A stretch of 64,000 bases of DNA from JBAIYU01 sp036763085 (GTDB taxonomy: Bacteria > Bacillota > Negativicutes > DSM-1736 > Dendrosporobacteraceae). Positions 1 to 10,200 of this stretch are shown one piece after another (positions within the stretch are counted from its first letter, which is position 1; every line of letters begins with the position of its first letter). The notes under the pieces are model-generated. The model worked only from the letters and a program-made list of their open reading frames with translations. It did not search any database and was not told the DNA's origin. The DNA is taken from contig NZ_JBAIYU010000007.1 of the NCBI RefSeq assembly GCF_036763085.1, positions 62,001 to 126,000 of the forward strand, written 5' to 3'. The translations under genes and the position numbers were made by a program.

Positions 1-13
1 GACCCGTATATTG

Positions 14-22
14 TGCTATAAT
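14..22 (+). promoter_or_regulatory. extended -10 promoter element
   Basis: A perfect extended -10 (TGC followed by TATAAT) lies about 60 bp upstream of the ATG of the small gene at 83. The -35 would fall at or before the window edge and cannot be judged. Confidence 0.5.
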
Positions 23-82
23 AACGTCATAACTTGAACACCCAAGGGGTTCAGGGAATATTTAAGGATTGTAGGGATTAAT

Positions 83-313
83 ATGAGTGTAATAGTCGCT
101 TCCCAGCTAAAAGCTGGAGTTATATTTGGTGATAATGATACCCAGGAATATGTATATATGCCGGGTGGGGAAATAGGTGTCGATAACCCAATATGCGTGT
201 TAGAAACAGCTGCAGACCGCCAGGATATTGAAATAGATCTGGCCGTTAGTATGGTTCTTCGTCTCCATCTTCGTCCAATTAGACACCCGCGTTTAGGAAC
301 TAAATCTTGCTAA
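83..313 (+). CDS. hypothetical protein, 76 aa
   Basis: I do not recognise this protein. It is 76 residues, mostly soluble in character, with a basic C-terminal stretch rich in His and Arg (about residues 60-75) and a terminal Cys. The start is ATG after a weak purine-rich sequence. Support for a real gene comes from the extended -10 promoter upstream and a strong bidirectional terminator downstream at 366-406, which it shares with the convergent lutC. It stands alone between the window edge and the lut operon, so context does not indicate a role. Confidence 0.5.
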   Translation: MSVIVASQLKAGVIFGDNDTQEYVYMPGGEIGVDNPICVLETAADRQDIEIDLAVSMVLRLHLRPIRHPRLGTKSC

Positions 314-365
314 GTTAAAACACGCCTTTATCATAGTTATAGAAAGCAAGTTGTACTCCTATTAG

Positions 366-406
366 AAAAAAGTGAACGACTCCCATGCGGAGTCGTTCAC
401 TTTTTT
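366..406. terminator. bidirectional terminator between small gene and lutC
   Basis: An 18-bp perfect inverted repeat (366-383 and 389-406, loop CATGC) is flanked by an A-run on the left and a T-run on the right, so it can terminate in both directions. Its right edge overlaps the TAA of lutC. Confidence 0.9.
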
Positions 407-1118
407 ATTCATCTAAAATACAAGCATAAACATACTTTGACCCATGAACACCTATAGTTAAATCCATTTCAATATCGGAAGTTCGGCTTGGTCCACTAAT
501 AAAGGTAGTTGTTGTGGGAAGATTTGTTCCGTATCGCTTCTTTAACAGCTTCATTACCGAATAAAAACCATCGACTAATTGAGCTGTAGTAAATATAGCG
601 ATTAATGTGATTGGCAGCACCGTTATCGTAGTCGGCTGATCCGCGGATGCCGGCAATACTAATGTTCCTGTTTCAGCCATAGCAATATCGCCCCAAACTA
701 TCCCAGCCTCCATAGCCTCAGCCTTATTAATCCATTCATCATAATTTTTAGCTAATGGCCATTTAGCTAAATTAGCTTGGGCAGTATCAAAAACATCTTC
801 CAGTTGTAATTTATCTAATTCTGGATGAGCCCAGCGCATTGCTTGTTTAATATTTCTTTCCTTTATAATTTCATCCATTTTTCCCGCAAGCTCATCGCGA
901 TTTTTTAAACTAAATGCTTGTCCACCCAAAGTTGTCCATTCTTTGATAAACCTATCCCGCAAGACGCGGCGTTCCTCAACGGTTGTTTCATTCCTGGTGA
1001 AAAGCCCTTCCATAGGGTTTTCTACACGCTTAGCTTTTTTCCCCGGTGGTGTTTTTATATTACTGCGAATATTAGAAAAGAATGCTTGTCGATCACCGGT
1101 CAATGTCCCTAACCCCAT
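405..1118 (-). CDS. lutC: lactate utilization protein LutC (LUD domain)
   Basis: This is the 237-residue third subunit of the LutABC L-lactate oxidation complex, which oxidises lactate to pyruvate in the cytoplasm. The LUD/YkgG fold is visible in the C-terminal half: a GDIAMAETGTLV segment (about residues 143-154), a hydrophobic stretch ending in QLVDGFYSVM, and the closing FISGPSRTSDIEMDL motif (about 208-222). The length is normal. The ATG follows AAGGAG, which lies within the last codons of lutB; the two genes are 3 bp apart, so they are translationally coupled. It ends on a strong bidirectional terminator. No lutR-type regulator is adjacent. Confidence 0.93.
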   Translation of the reverse strand: MGLGTLTGDRQAFFSNIRSNIKTPPGKKAKRVENPMEGLFTRNETTVEERRVLRDRFIKEWTTLGGQAFSLKNRDELAGKMDEIIKERNIKQAMRWAHPELDKLQLEDVFDTAQANLAKWPLAKNYDEWINKAEAMEAGIVWGDIAMAETGTLVLPASADQPTTITVLPITLIAIFTTAQLVDGFYSVMKLLKKRYGTNLPTTTTFISGPSRTSDIEMDLTIGVHGSKYVYACILDE

Positions 1119-1121
1119 CAG

Positions 1122-2552
1122 TTATTTCTCCTTTCCTTCCTTGCTTAGCTCTGGCCAAATCTCATGGAAAAATTCATCGGCAAGCGCTGGCATATCCCGA
1201 TACTTCAACCAATCGGAAATAGGCGGCGGGCCAAAGGCGATTTTTCCAGCTTTCACTAATGGGAACTGGAATCGCCGTGCCATCCGAATGGAGAAGCGAT
1301 ACCGGCTCATACTTGCAAAAGCTGCACTCCAACCTTTGTAAGTTAGGTCTTCCATTAACTCGCCTTTTTTCTCTAGCTCTACTTTATCATTACGCAAGGC
1401 ATAGAGCATGTCATGAAGTGGAATTTTAACCGGACAGGCTGTATGGCACGCCCCGCAAAGCGTTGTAGCATAGGCTAATTCGCCGTATTTGTCGAGACCT
1501 TGCAAGAGTGGAGATAGTACAGCTCCGATAGGACCTGGATACACCCAGCCATACGCATGTCCACCAATATTACGATATACTGGGCAGGCGTTTAAGCAGG
1601 AACCACAGCGGATGCAGTTAAGAACTTTTTCATATTTAGAGCCAAGCAGCTTGGAACGGCCATTATCAACAATAACCAAGTGAAATTCCTGAGGCCCGTC
1701 TAGCTCCATTTCTGCACGAATACCCGCCGAAAGAGTATTATAAACAGTAATCTTCTGACCGGTTGCGCTTCTCGCTAACAGCGAAAGCATAACCGCAAGT
1801 TCCTCTACACTTGGCAGAATACGTTCCATGCCCATTACTGTCACTAGCGTCGATGACAATGCTGAGACAATTCTAGCATTACCCTCATTCGTACATATTG
1901 TAATTGCACCAGAATCAGCAACCGCAAAGTTACAACCCGTAATTCCGAGATCAATATTCATAAAGGTTTTCCGTAAATATTTTCTGGCAAAGGCACAAAG
2001 TTCGGCAGTCTCAGCAGGGATTTTAGGCTCATCACCTCGGACTTCATTGAAGAGATCTGCTACCTGGAAGCGATTCTTATGCATTGCTGGCACAATTATA
2101 TGAGAGGGCGTCTCATTAGCTAACTGTATTATCCATTCCCCTAAATCTGACTCGATAACTTTACATCCCATTTTTTCGAGCGCAGGATTGAGGTGTATTT
2201 CTTCTGTAACCATTGATTTAGATTTTACAATATTTTTGGCATTCTTTTTCTGGGCGAGGTTCTTTATATACTCAACAGCTTCATCGCCAGTACGAGCCAA
2301 GCACACATGCCCGCCTTTTTTCAAGACGTTATCAACTAATTGTTCAAGGTATTGATCTAAGTGCTGAACTACATGAAGACGGATAGCTTCGGCGCGATTG
2401 CGAAACTCCTGCCAGCGTTTTTCGCCAACTGCCTGAATAGCATCCGCCCGTTTCCCTCTCAGACGTCCTGTACCCAATTTTACAGCCTTAATCATTACCT
2501 TATCACTAAGTGCCTTATGATACCTTTTAGTAAAACTAGGTTCTATATGCAT
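1122..2552 (-). CDS. lutB: lactate utilization iron-sulfur protein LutB
   Basis: This 476-residue protein is the iron-sulfur/LUD subunit of the lactate oxidation complex. An N-terminal LUD domain (about residues 60-290) is followed by two ferredoxin-like cysteine clusters, CIRCGSCLNACPV (about 312-324) and CGACHTACPV (about 363-372), which would bind two [4Fe-4S] centres. The length matches YkgF/LutB. It lies 6 bp after lutA and 3 bp before lutC in a single minus-strand operon. The complex is expected to pass electrons from lactate through LutA and LutB to a quinone or flavoprotein acceptor; that acceptor is not encoded nearby. Confidence 0.95.
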   Translation of the reverse strand: MHIEPSFTKRYHKALSDKVMIKAVKLGTGRLRGKRADAIQAVGEKRWQEFRNRAEAIRLHVVQHLDQYLEQLVDNVLKKGGHVCLARTGDEAVEYIKNLAQKKNAKNIVKSKSMVTEEIHLNPALEKMGCKVIESDLGEWIIQLANETPSHIIVPAMHKNRFQVADLFNEVRGDEPKIPAETAELCAFARKYLRKTFMNIDLGITGCNFAVADSGAITICTNEGNARIVSALSSTLVTVMGMERILPSVEELAVMLSLLARSATGQKITVYNTLSAGIRAEMELDGPQEFHLVIVDNGRSKLLGSKYEKVLNCIRCGSCLNACPVYRNIGGHAYGWVYPGPIGAVLSPLLQGLDKYGELAYATTLCGACHTACPVKIPLHDMLYALRNDKVELEKKGELMEDLTYKGWSAAFASMSRYRFSIRMARRFQFPLVKAGKIAFGPPPISDWLKYRDMPALADEFFHEIWPELSKEGKEK

Positions 2553-2558
2553 TCACTG

Positions 2559-3281
2559 TCACACTCCTTGATCCAGGATTTGTGCCAAATGCATTACTTT
2601 TATCGGCACACCCCGGCGAGTCAAACGCCCGCTTATATTCATAAGGCAAGTTAAATCACACCCAGCCAATACTTCTGCTCCGGTTTCGATAATATTATCA
2701 ACCTTTTCATCGACTATTGCCCCCGAGATATCTGCCATCTTCATCGAAAAAGTACCACCAAATCCGCAGCAGTCATATGCATATGGAAGCTCCACAAAGT
2801 CAATTCCCTTTACATTCTTCAGAAGAAGCTTAGGCTGTTCTTCAATACCTAACAGCCGAGCCATATGACAGCTTGAATGGTATGTTACTTTTTTATTGAA
2901 GGTAGCACCAACATCAGTAACTCCAAGAACATCAACAATAAACTGCGAAAACTCATACGTCTTTTTGATAAACTCATTAGCACGCTTTTCCCAAACTGGA
3001 TCACCCTTAAATAAGGTAGGGTAACCGTGATGTATCATTGAAGCACATGAACCGGACGGCATAACTACCCGTTCACTTCGTTCAAATACCTCAATAATTT
3101 TTTTAGCTACGACTGCTGCCTCTTTATGATATCCGCTTGAATACGCAGGCTGACCACAGCAAGTTTGCCCTTCAGGAAAATCGAGATCAACTCCGTGCCG
3201 CCGCAGCACTCTTACTACACTTTTGCCAACATCAGCATACATCATATCGGCAATACAGGTAATGAATAATGAAGCCTTCAA
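2559..3281 (-). CDS. lutA: lactate utilization protein LutA (CCG domain)
   Basis: This 240-residue protein has the two cysteine-rich CCG domains of the LutA/GlpC/HdrB family: TCCGQPAYSSG in the N-terminal half, and SSCH plus DCCGFGGTFS in the C-terminal half. The open frame extends further upstream, but the canonical family start is M-K-x-S-L-F. A TTG at 3281 gives (M)KASLFITC and is preceded by a run of seven G residues five bases away, so I take TTG at 3281 as the start rather than the ATG at 3335. It is the first gene of lutABC. Its promoter should lie in the AT-rich stretch 3285-3460; I could not pick one confidently. Confidence 0.9.
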   Translation of the reverse strand: MKASLFITCIADMMYADVGKSVVRVLRRHGVDLDFPEGQTCCGQPAYSSGYHKEAAVVAKKIIEVFERSERVVMPSGSCASMIHHGYPTLFKGDPVWEKRANEFIKKTYEFSQFIVDVLGVTDVGATFNKKVTYHSSCHMARLLGIEEQPKLLLKNVKGIDFVELPYAYDCCGFGGTFSMKMADISGAIVDEKVDNIIETGAEVLAGCDLTCLMNISGRLTRRGVPIKVMHLAQILDQGV

Positions 3282-3464
3282 AATAACCCCCCCATAGTCT
3301 GAAATCTTTTGAAACCTTGATGTTCTAGCGAACACAAAACAATAATTGCAACTATTCTAATAAATAAAATCTCACTGTTATGTTTGGCATTAACATTAAA
3401 TTTATTCATTTACAACTAATTTTTGCTGATTGTTTTAGCACGCTTGTCATTATGTTCCCACAAC

Positions 3465-3508
3465 AAAAAAGACTGCCACTCTAATCCTCATTAGAATGGC
3501 AGCTTTTT
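3465..3508 (-). terminator. terminator of the sbcDC-addBA operon
   Basis: Imperfect stem CTGCCA/TGGCAG, extended by TCTAAT/ATTAGA with single mismatches, and a six-U tail in the minus direction. It lies about 40 bp after addA and separates that operon from the lut promoter region. Confidence 0.8.
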
Positions 3509-3545
3509 GAGTTTAAACTTCGTTAAAGGCAGTTTATCGGATTTG

Positions 3546-6500
3546 CTATACTTTTATAACTTCACCTGTACTGAATACATATAAATATCTTTCTTTAACA
3601 GGCATTTTGTAAATAGCTTCAATCGCTTCTGCATAGAGACTTATTTGAATAGCATATTTATCAGCAAGCTCAGAGCCAGAATTTACTTTATCGGTTTTAT
3701 AATCAACCAGAATAAGTCCATCTCCATCATCAAACAGTACATCAATAACACCCTGAATAAATATTCCTTCCTCAGCGCCCGATAAATCAGGATAGAACCG
3801 CTCGGCTGGCAGCAGTAAGCTAAACGGCAGCTCCCTCCGGACTCTAGAAGCGCCACACATACGCTGACCCAATTCTGACGTGAAGAATTGTTGTATCCCT
3901 TTGATATCTACAACAGCGGCTTGCTCTGACGTAAGAACTTCTCTTAGTATCATTGCCTGCACTTGCTTGACCAGACCATCACTTGCTAAATCACCCTTTA
4001 AGTCAATGTGCTGCATCACTGTGTGCATAATTGTACCATATTCCGCAGCAGTAAGCTTTCCAGCTGCTTGAATAAAGTGCGGCCTGGCAATAATTGAAGG
4101 GCGCTTAAAAAGTGGCTCACCATCAGAGCTGTCCATAATTTCAAACCTTCGCTTTATTTCGCTGACCGATAGCTTAGCAGGTTTACCAACGGCAAAAGAA
4201 TGACTATATTGCCATTCTAAAACCTTGTCCAGCCACGTAGTGCCATCGCCTGCTTCAATAGGCTGCAATGATCTTATTTCTGCCAAGAAAGGTAGCGCCC
4301 CAGCACTTTCACTATTGTTAATCGTTAATTGACCGCGCTGATAGATTCTGACTTCCCATCGAGACGTATCTTGAGGCAAAAGTTCACTTAGAGGCTGGCA
4401 TCCTTCACCATACTCGCGTAGTGCTTCACCATCTGCATGCCTTGCCACCGCCGGGCAAAGCCAGTCTAGGTAACTTTTAGCCCAAGCTATTAGCGAATCC
4501 GGCAGTACCATTTTGGTATGACTTACTGTTTGGCACCATGCTGCCGCTTTTTCTTTAAGTTTTTTTGCCGAGCCGATTAATATAAGTTTCTCCCTAGCCC
4601 TAGTCAATGCCACATACAGAATACGCAGTTCTTCAGCCTTAGTCTCCATATTCAGCTTATAGGCAATTCCATGACGAGCCAAAGTCGGATACCTAAACCG
4701 TTGCTCAGGGTTGGTGACATATGGTCCTACTCCTAATTTTTTATGCATTAAGATTAAGGACTTACTGTCAGACAAATTAATATTTTTCCCTAAATCAGCC
4801 ACAAATACTACAGGGAACTCCAAACCCTTACTTTTATGAATACTCATGACCCTCACAACATCTTCACTCTCGCCGAGAGCTCTTGCTACGGCCAAGTCGG
4901 TACCCTTATCTTTCATGCGCTCAATAAAACGCAAGAAACGGAATAAACCGCGAAAGTTAGTTGCCTCATATTGGCGGGCACGATCATATAATGCTCTCAA
5001 ATTGGCTTGTCGTAGAATACCGCCTGACATACCGCCGACGTAATCATAGTAGCCCGTGTCGCGATATATCTGCCAAATAAGGTCAGGTACTCCCTTGCGG
5101 CGGGAAAAACTGCGCCACTGCCTAAGCTGAGCAACAAAATCAGCAATCTTTCTCCGAAAATCAGATTGCTCCGTCTCACTATACTCACAGTTTGCCGTGA
5201 CAGCGGTCCATAGATCTCCGTTCGGCTCAATAACTCTTAGGTTTGCGAGTTCTTCAGCCGATAGTCCAACAATAGGTGAACGCAGTACCCCGGCTAAATG
5301 AATATCCTGGCGAGGATTATCAATTATACTTAGCACCGATAGCATAACCTGTACTTCAATTTCCCGGAAATAACCTGAGTCAATTTCAGCATATGCTGGG
5401 ATATTAGCCTGGCGAAGCACCTCAAGGAGTATACTAGCTTTATTTTTTACAGACCGCATTAATATTACAATATCGCGCCACGCTAGATTACGATAGCCTT
5501 TTTGGGACTTATCAAAAATGACGTACCCGCCGCTCATTAACTCATTAATTTTTTCAGCAATCAGCCTGGCTTCAAGCTCGAAACCGCTGCACTCGTCATT
5601 GTCGTCAGGCACTTCTTGTTCATTCTCATCACTATCACATTCAATATCAGCCGTGTCCTCGCTGTCACTTTCGATTAAACATAGTTCAACAGCTTCATTG
5701 AAAGTTTTTGAATGGGTAGCCGGATAGTCTGGCCCAGGGTTTAGCCTTTCTGCTTCACCATATTCCATTTCTGCTGCTCGTAAGGTCATCAGTTGACTAA
5801 ACAGATAATTCACCGATGCTAATACACTCGCACGACTACGGAAATTTCTTGCCAAATCGACTCTTACATGCCCTTCAGTACGCATTGGATACTCACGATA
5901 TTTAGCTAAAAACAGCTCAGGCTCAGCTAACCGAAAGCGATATATGCTTTGTTTAACATCACCTACTAAAAACAAATTTGGCTGTTCGCTATTGGCAACT
6001 AAAGAAAGCATAGTTTCCTGCACACCATTTGTATCCTGATATTCGTCGACCATAATCTCGGCATACTTGCGTTGTAGCGCCTTAGCTGTATCTGAAGGTT
6101 CAAGACTACCACTTTTGCCCTTATCAGCAAGCAAAATTTGCAGACAAAAATGTTCTAGATCATTGAAGTCAACTAACCCTTTCGCTAGTTTAGCTTTGGT
6201 AAAGGCTTCAGAAAAATCGTTTATAATATTGCCCAGGGTTGCAATTAATGGTGCCGTTACCCTCAGGTCTTCAAGCAATTCAGTTTCTGGCCGATCAAAA
6301 AATAATTTCATAGAATCGCTGATTTTATCTTTAACTGTTTTTCTGCCCTTTTGAAAGATCTTTTTAACAGACTCATCCAAACCTTTTACGCTCGGCAGTT
6401 TAGCAAATTTAGCTTCTCCTAATGCTTCACCCAGCCGCCTCCAAGAGCTTGCCGCCGAAATTATATCTTCAACTATTACGCGATCTGAGCCAAGGACCTC

Positions 6501-7238
6501 AATGTATTCTGAAGGATTACCCGGTAATGCAGCCAGTCTTATTAAACTGTCAATCAATTGTATGGATTGTTCCAACTCTATGGTGATTTTCTCACGAATC
6601 AAACCTGACCAAGGAGTTTGGTCAATATTTAATGTATCAGGCAGGCTAAAAGCATTCTGCAAATCATTAAGCCATTTTTCAGGCCAAGGATGACTGCGGG
6701 AAAAATTATATAAGCCTAGTACGAGAGAATATAACGCTTGGTCATCATGGTCTTCACCATAATGCTCAATAAACTTAAGAAACGCCTCATCTCCGCTGGC
6801 ATATTTCTCTTCGAACATGCCTTCCAATACATCATTTTTTATTAAATTAGCTTCGGCCTCATTGGCAATGCGGAAATTGGGGTCCAAATCAAGCAGATGA
6901 AAATTATGCCTGATGATATTCTGACAAAAAGCATGGATAGTGCATATAGAGGCACTATTCAAGAGGACTAATTGCCTTTCTAAATGCTTGGACTTAGGAC
7001 GTTCCTTTAAGGCGCTAGATAACGCAGCCGCAATTCGTTCCCTCATCTCAGCTGCCGCCGCATTTGTAAAGGTTACTACGAGCAGCCTATCTACATCTAC
7101 TGGCTGACTCTCATCCATAAGACGGCGAATAATACGCTCAACCAGCACAGAGGTCTTACCAGAACCAGCCGCAGCTGCCACTAAAATATTTTTTCCCCGC
7201 GTCTCGATAGCTTGAAGCTGTTCGCTAGACCAACTCAT
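3546..7238 (-). CDS. addA: ATP-dependent helicase/nuclease subunit A (AddA)
   Basis: AddA is the helicase and nuclease subunit of AddAB, the Firmicute counterpart of RecBCD that resects double-strand breaks for RecA. Visible UvrD-type motifs are the Walker A loop AAAAGSGKTS near the N-terminus, VDEYQDTN (motif II), VGDVKQSIYRFR (motif III), SIHKSKGLEFPVVF (motif V) and YVALTRAREKL (motif VI). The C-terminal RecB-like nuclease core is GVIDVLF followed by LVDYKTD. The start at 7238 (MSWSSEQ) follows AGGAGG with a good spacer and replaces a longer open frame; it gives 1230 residues, normal for AddA. The start overlaps the end of addB by 14 bp, indicating coupling. Confidence 0.96.
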   Translation of the reverse strand: MSWSSEQLQAIETRGKNILVAAAAGSGKTSVLVERIIRRLMDESQPVDVDRLLVVTFTNAAAAEMRERIAAALSSALKERPKSKHLERQLVLLNSASICTIHAFCQNIIRHNFHLLDLDPNFRIANEAEANLIKNDVLEGMFEEKYASGDEAFLKFIEHYGEDHDDQALYSLVLGLYNFSRSHPWPEKWLNDLQNAFSLPDTLNIDQTPWSGLIREKITIELEQSIQLIDSLIRLAALPGNPSEYIEVLGSDRVIVEDIISAASSWRRLGEALGEAKFAKLPSVKGLDESVKKIFQKGRKTVKDKISDSMKLFFDRPETELLEDLRVTAPLIATLGNIINDFSEAFTKAKLAKGLVDFNDLEHFCLQILLADKGKSGSLEPSDTAKALQRKYAEIMVDEYQDTNGVQETMLSLVANSEQPNLFLVGDVKQSIYRFRLAEPELFLAKYREYPMRTEGHVRVDLARNFRSRASVLASVNYLFSQLMTLRAAEMEYGEAERLNPGPDYPATHSKTFNEAVELCLIESDSEDTADIECDSDENEQEVPDDNDECSGFELEARLIAEKINELMSGGYVIFDKSQKGYRNLAWRDIVILMRSVKNKASILLEVLRQANIPAYAEIDSGYFREIEVQVMLSVLSIIDNPRQDIHLAGVLRSPIVGLSAEELANLRVIEPNGDLWTAVTANCEYSETEQSDFRRKIADFVAQLRQWRSFSRRKGVPDLIWQIYRDTGYYDYVGGMSGGILRQANLRALYDRARQYEATNFRGLFRFLRFIERMKDKGTDLAVARALGESEDVVRVMSIHKSKGLEFPVVFVADLGKNINLSDSKSLILMHKKLGVGPYVTNPEQRFRYPTLARHGIAYKLNMETKAEELRILYVALTRAREKLILIGSAKKLKEKAAAWCQTVSHTKMVLPDSLIAWAKSYLDWLCPAVARHADGEALREYGEGCQPLSELLPQDTSRWEVRIYQRGQLTINNSESAGALPFLAEIRSLQPIEAGDGTTWLDKVLEWQYSHSFAVGKPAKLSVSEIKRRFEIMDSSDGEPLFKRPSIIARPHFIQAAGKLTAAEYGTIMHTVMQHIDLKGDLASDGLVKQVQAMILREVLTSEQAAVVDIKGIQQFFTSELGQRMCGASRVRRELPFSLLLPAERFYPDLSGAEEGIFIQGVIDVLFDDGDGLILVDYKTDKVNSGSELADKYAIQISLYAEAIEAIYKMPVKERYLYVFSTGEVIKV

Positions 7239-10200
7239 CCTTATCCTCCTTCCAAGCAAGCTCTTTAAGGATGGCATCATCTGTTACTGTCGTCAGCTTA
7301 CGGTAATCATTATCCTCCAGCAGTCTATCGAACTGACATACCGGCAGGAATCGGCAGTAACCGCAAGCCTCCCATTTATTGAGTTCACATGGGCTGATGC
7401 TTATATCTCCAGCAAGTATATTCTGAGCTGTTTCGGTTAAAAGCATTTGGACATGTTTAAGCAAAAGCTCAAATTCTTCAGTACTCTTAACATACGACAG
7501 ACAATTGCTATAAAAGGTATTATCTTTTTTAAGAGAAATTTTTAAGAATTCTGATCTACCTTCCATTTGTGAGTCAAGCAGTCTAATAACTTCTTGATCC
7601 GCCAGTACCCATCCCGGCATTTTCAGCTGACTATTGATTGCCTTTGATACTTCATCCATGCTTAACGGTACTGATGATGATATAACCGGATTTTTTAAAA
7701 AGTAATAGAGTACTCCGGCTGATAAACACTCGTTTGAACCAACTAAATGCTGCGCCGAATTTTTTGCTACAAGTAAATAAGTAAGAAGCTGCAATTTAAG
7801 TCCGTAATAAATATCAATGAGTTTAAGCCAAGCTCCACCTGATTTATAATCCAGCACTAAGATATAGCTTTTCCCGTTATGTTCAGCACAATCTATACGG
7901 TCAATTTGGCCTGCAAGTTCTAAAGTATAACCCTCATCTAATTCATAAACAAGCGGCGGTAAAGCATTTGTCCCTCTGCCAAAGCCCATTTCCAGTGCTA
8001 AAGGCTTGAATTTTGATGCTCGGTCAAATTCTACAAGTCTACGCACCGAACGTTCTACCGTTCGTTTCAGCCTGCCTAATAGATGCTTATGCTGCTCTGA
8101 GCTAAGCAGTATTTCGTTTTGGAGCTGTGGTGCTAAATCATCTACAACTTGATGACATAACTGGCTATACTCGGCTTCGCTGACATCGCCCCAAGCCCGT
8201 CCCGCCTTATTCATTGTTTCACCGAAATTCTTAAGCGCAGCATGCAAGAACTGGCCTAAATCAGGCGCTTGCAGCCTAAATATGGCACGTTCTTTTAGAC
8301 TAAGACCGTACTGAGCAAAGTGCTTGAACGGACATGCTCTAAAACTTTCAAATCTAGTAACACTGCCCCTAAGACGCTTATTCCGGGTATAAAGCTGCCC
8401 CGCTAGGTCTTGAGGCAGCCTTGCAGGGTTATTGCCATGAAAGAGCCCTGCTGTAATTCGCCTGAGCTGCTTATTATATCTTTCATGTTGACGGGCCCAA
8501 TTGTAGACATCCAACCAAAGTGAGCTTATTGGTGCGCCGTTTTTGTAACAGCGCAAGTTAGCGGCAAGTCCTGATAAAGCCCGCCGTGGATGCGCTAAAT
8601 ACTGACTTTCACTGCCTTGAGGCATTTCCAGCGGAAGACTTCTTACAGCCTTTATATTGGCTATCTCTCTAACTCGTTTTATAACTATCGACGGGCTAAG
8701 TCCCTTGCCCTCATCGTCGGCTAGCGGATAGCTGAGCCACAAACGCCTGCTACTTCTTGTCAGCGCTGTATATACTAAAAATCTCTCAGCGAAATTGTCA
8801 GCAGCCGCACCAGGAGCCAGTTCCACTCCAATACTTGCCATAAGTGAACGCTCTTCGTCTGATAACAGACCTTCGTTACGCCCCCTTTTTGGCAGCACCC
8901 CATCATTGACACCTAACAAAAATACGGCTTTAACGTTGGCAATACTATTTTGTTCAAGCGAAGTCACAGTCACATGGTCTAGTCCTGGCGGTATCAAGCT
9001 TAACTTTAGCCCTTCAAGTCCATCTGCAACAATATCAGCAAATTCGCCTAACGACAATTGCTGATTACCGCACGTTTCAACTATTTGCTCCAAGAGCTGA
9101 ACAATACTTTCCCATATTTGACGGTGCTCGCTGGCTTGCTCTAAATCCCCAGCTTTTTCTGCTTTAAAAGCCCATGCCTCAAGCTTTTGTGCAACTTCTA
9201 GCGACTCCAGCAGGTTATATAGAGCAATAGTCTGCTCCTCTACATTTTGGGCTGCTTTGATTTCCCGGCTAAACTTAAGTAAAGGTTCGGCAGCCTTTAT
9301 TCTAATGTCATTAATTTCATCTAAAATGTTCTGTTGCTCTTCATCAACTTCGACACTTTCACCTAAGGACAGCCGCCTTACAAAAGTCCACGGTTTATCT
9401 TGGGTCCATTTCGAGCCACGAATGCCAAACTCTAGCACATAGTTTTCTAAAACATCAAGCTGCCCACGCTTTACTGGGAAAAAATCAGTTTTAAAGCAGC
9501 GAAACAGCGGATCGTAACTCCATTTTTCAACGCTTTCCAACGCTGACCTAATCAACTCTGAGAGGGGGTGATGCAGCGGCTGACGTTTTCTGTCACTAAA
9601 AAATGGTATGTCATAATCAGTAAGAACAGTTTCTAGAAGATCACTATAATTAGCAGCATCTCTAAGCAAAATAGCTGTGTCCCGCCAGCGGTACCCTTCT
9701 TCACGACACAGCCGTATTATTTCCGATGCAACCCCTTCTGCTTCAAGACGCCGGTTTGCGGCCTCAACTACAGCTAAGCAATCGCTGTCTTCCTTATATA
9801 CCTTGGGCGGATATGTAAAGAAATGCTGTTCAAAATGGTCGAGCAATGCAGCTTCCGAAAAACGCATTGATTTTTCTAGTTCAATTTCTTCAATATTAAT
9901 TTTAAGCTTTTGCGCTAAATCCCTTAATTTGCGCCTTGTATTCCATTGTCGGTGAAATAATGAGGTCTCGTGTGTATGCTCTTCACTATCAGCGTCAGCT
10001 AGACACAGGGTTATAGTGACACTTTTAGCTGTCGTCAAGAGCTTCTCCAAAACAGCTGCTTCCTGCGGGTTAAACCAAGTAAACCCATCTATCCAGACCT
10101 CTGCCCCGCTTAGCATAGCCGACTGCGGGATCTTATCGGTCATGAGTGACAAGCAATCTTCAGGATCAGTATATTTTCCTGCTAAAAGCGAACTAAAACC

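Noticed and set aside
943..1341. A 132-codon plus-strand frame opposite lutC/lutB
   Set aside because: It lies fully antisense to well-supported lut genes and has no ribosome site or recognisable motif.
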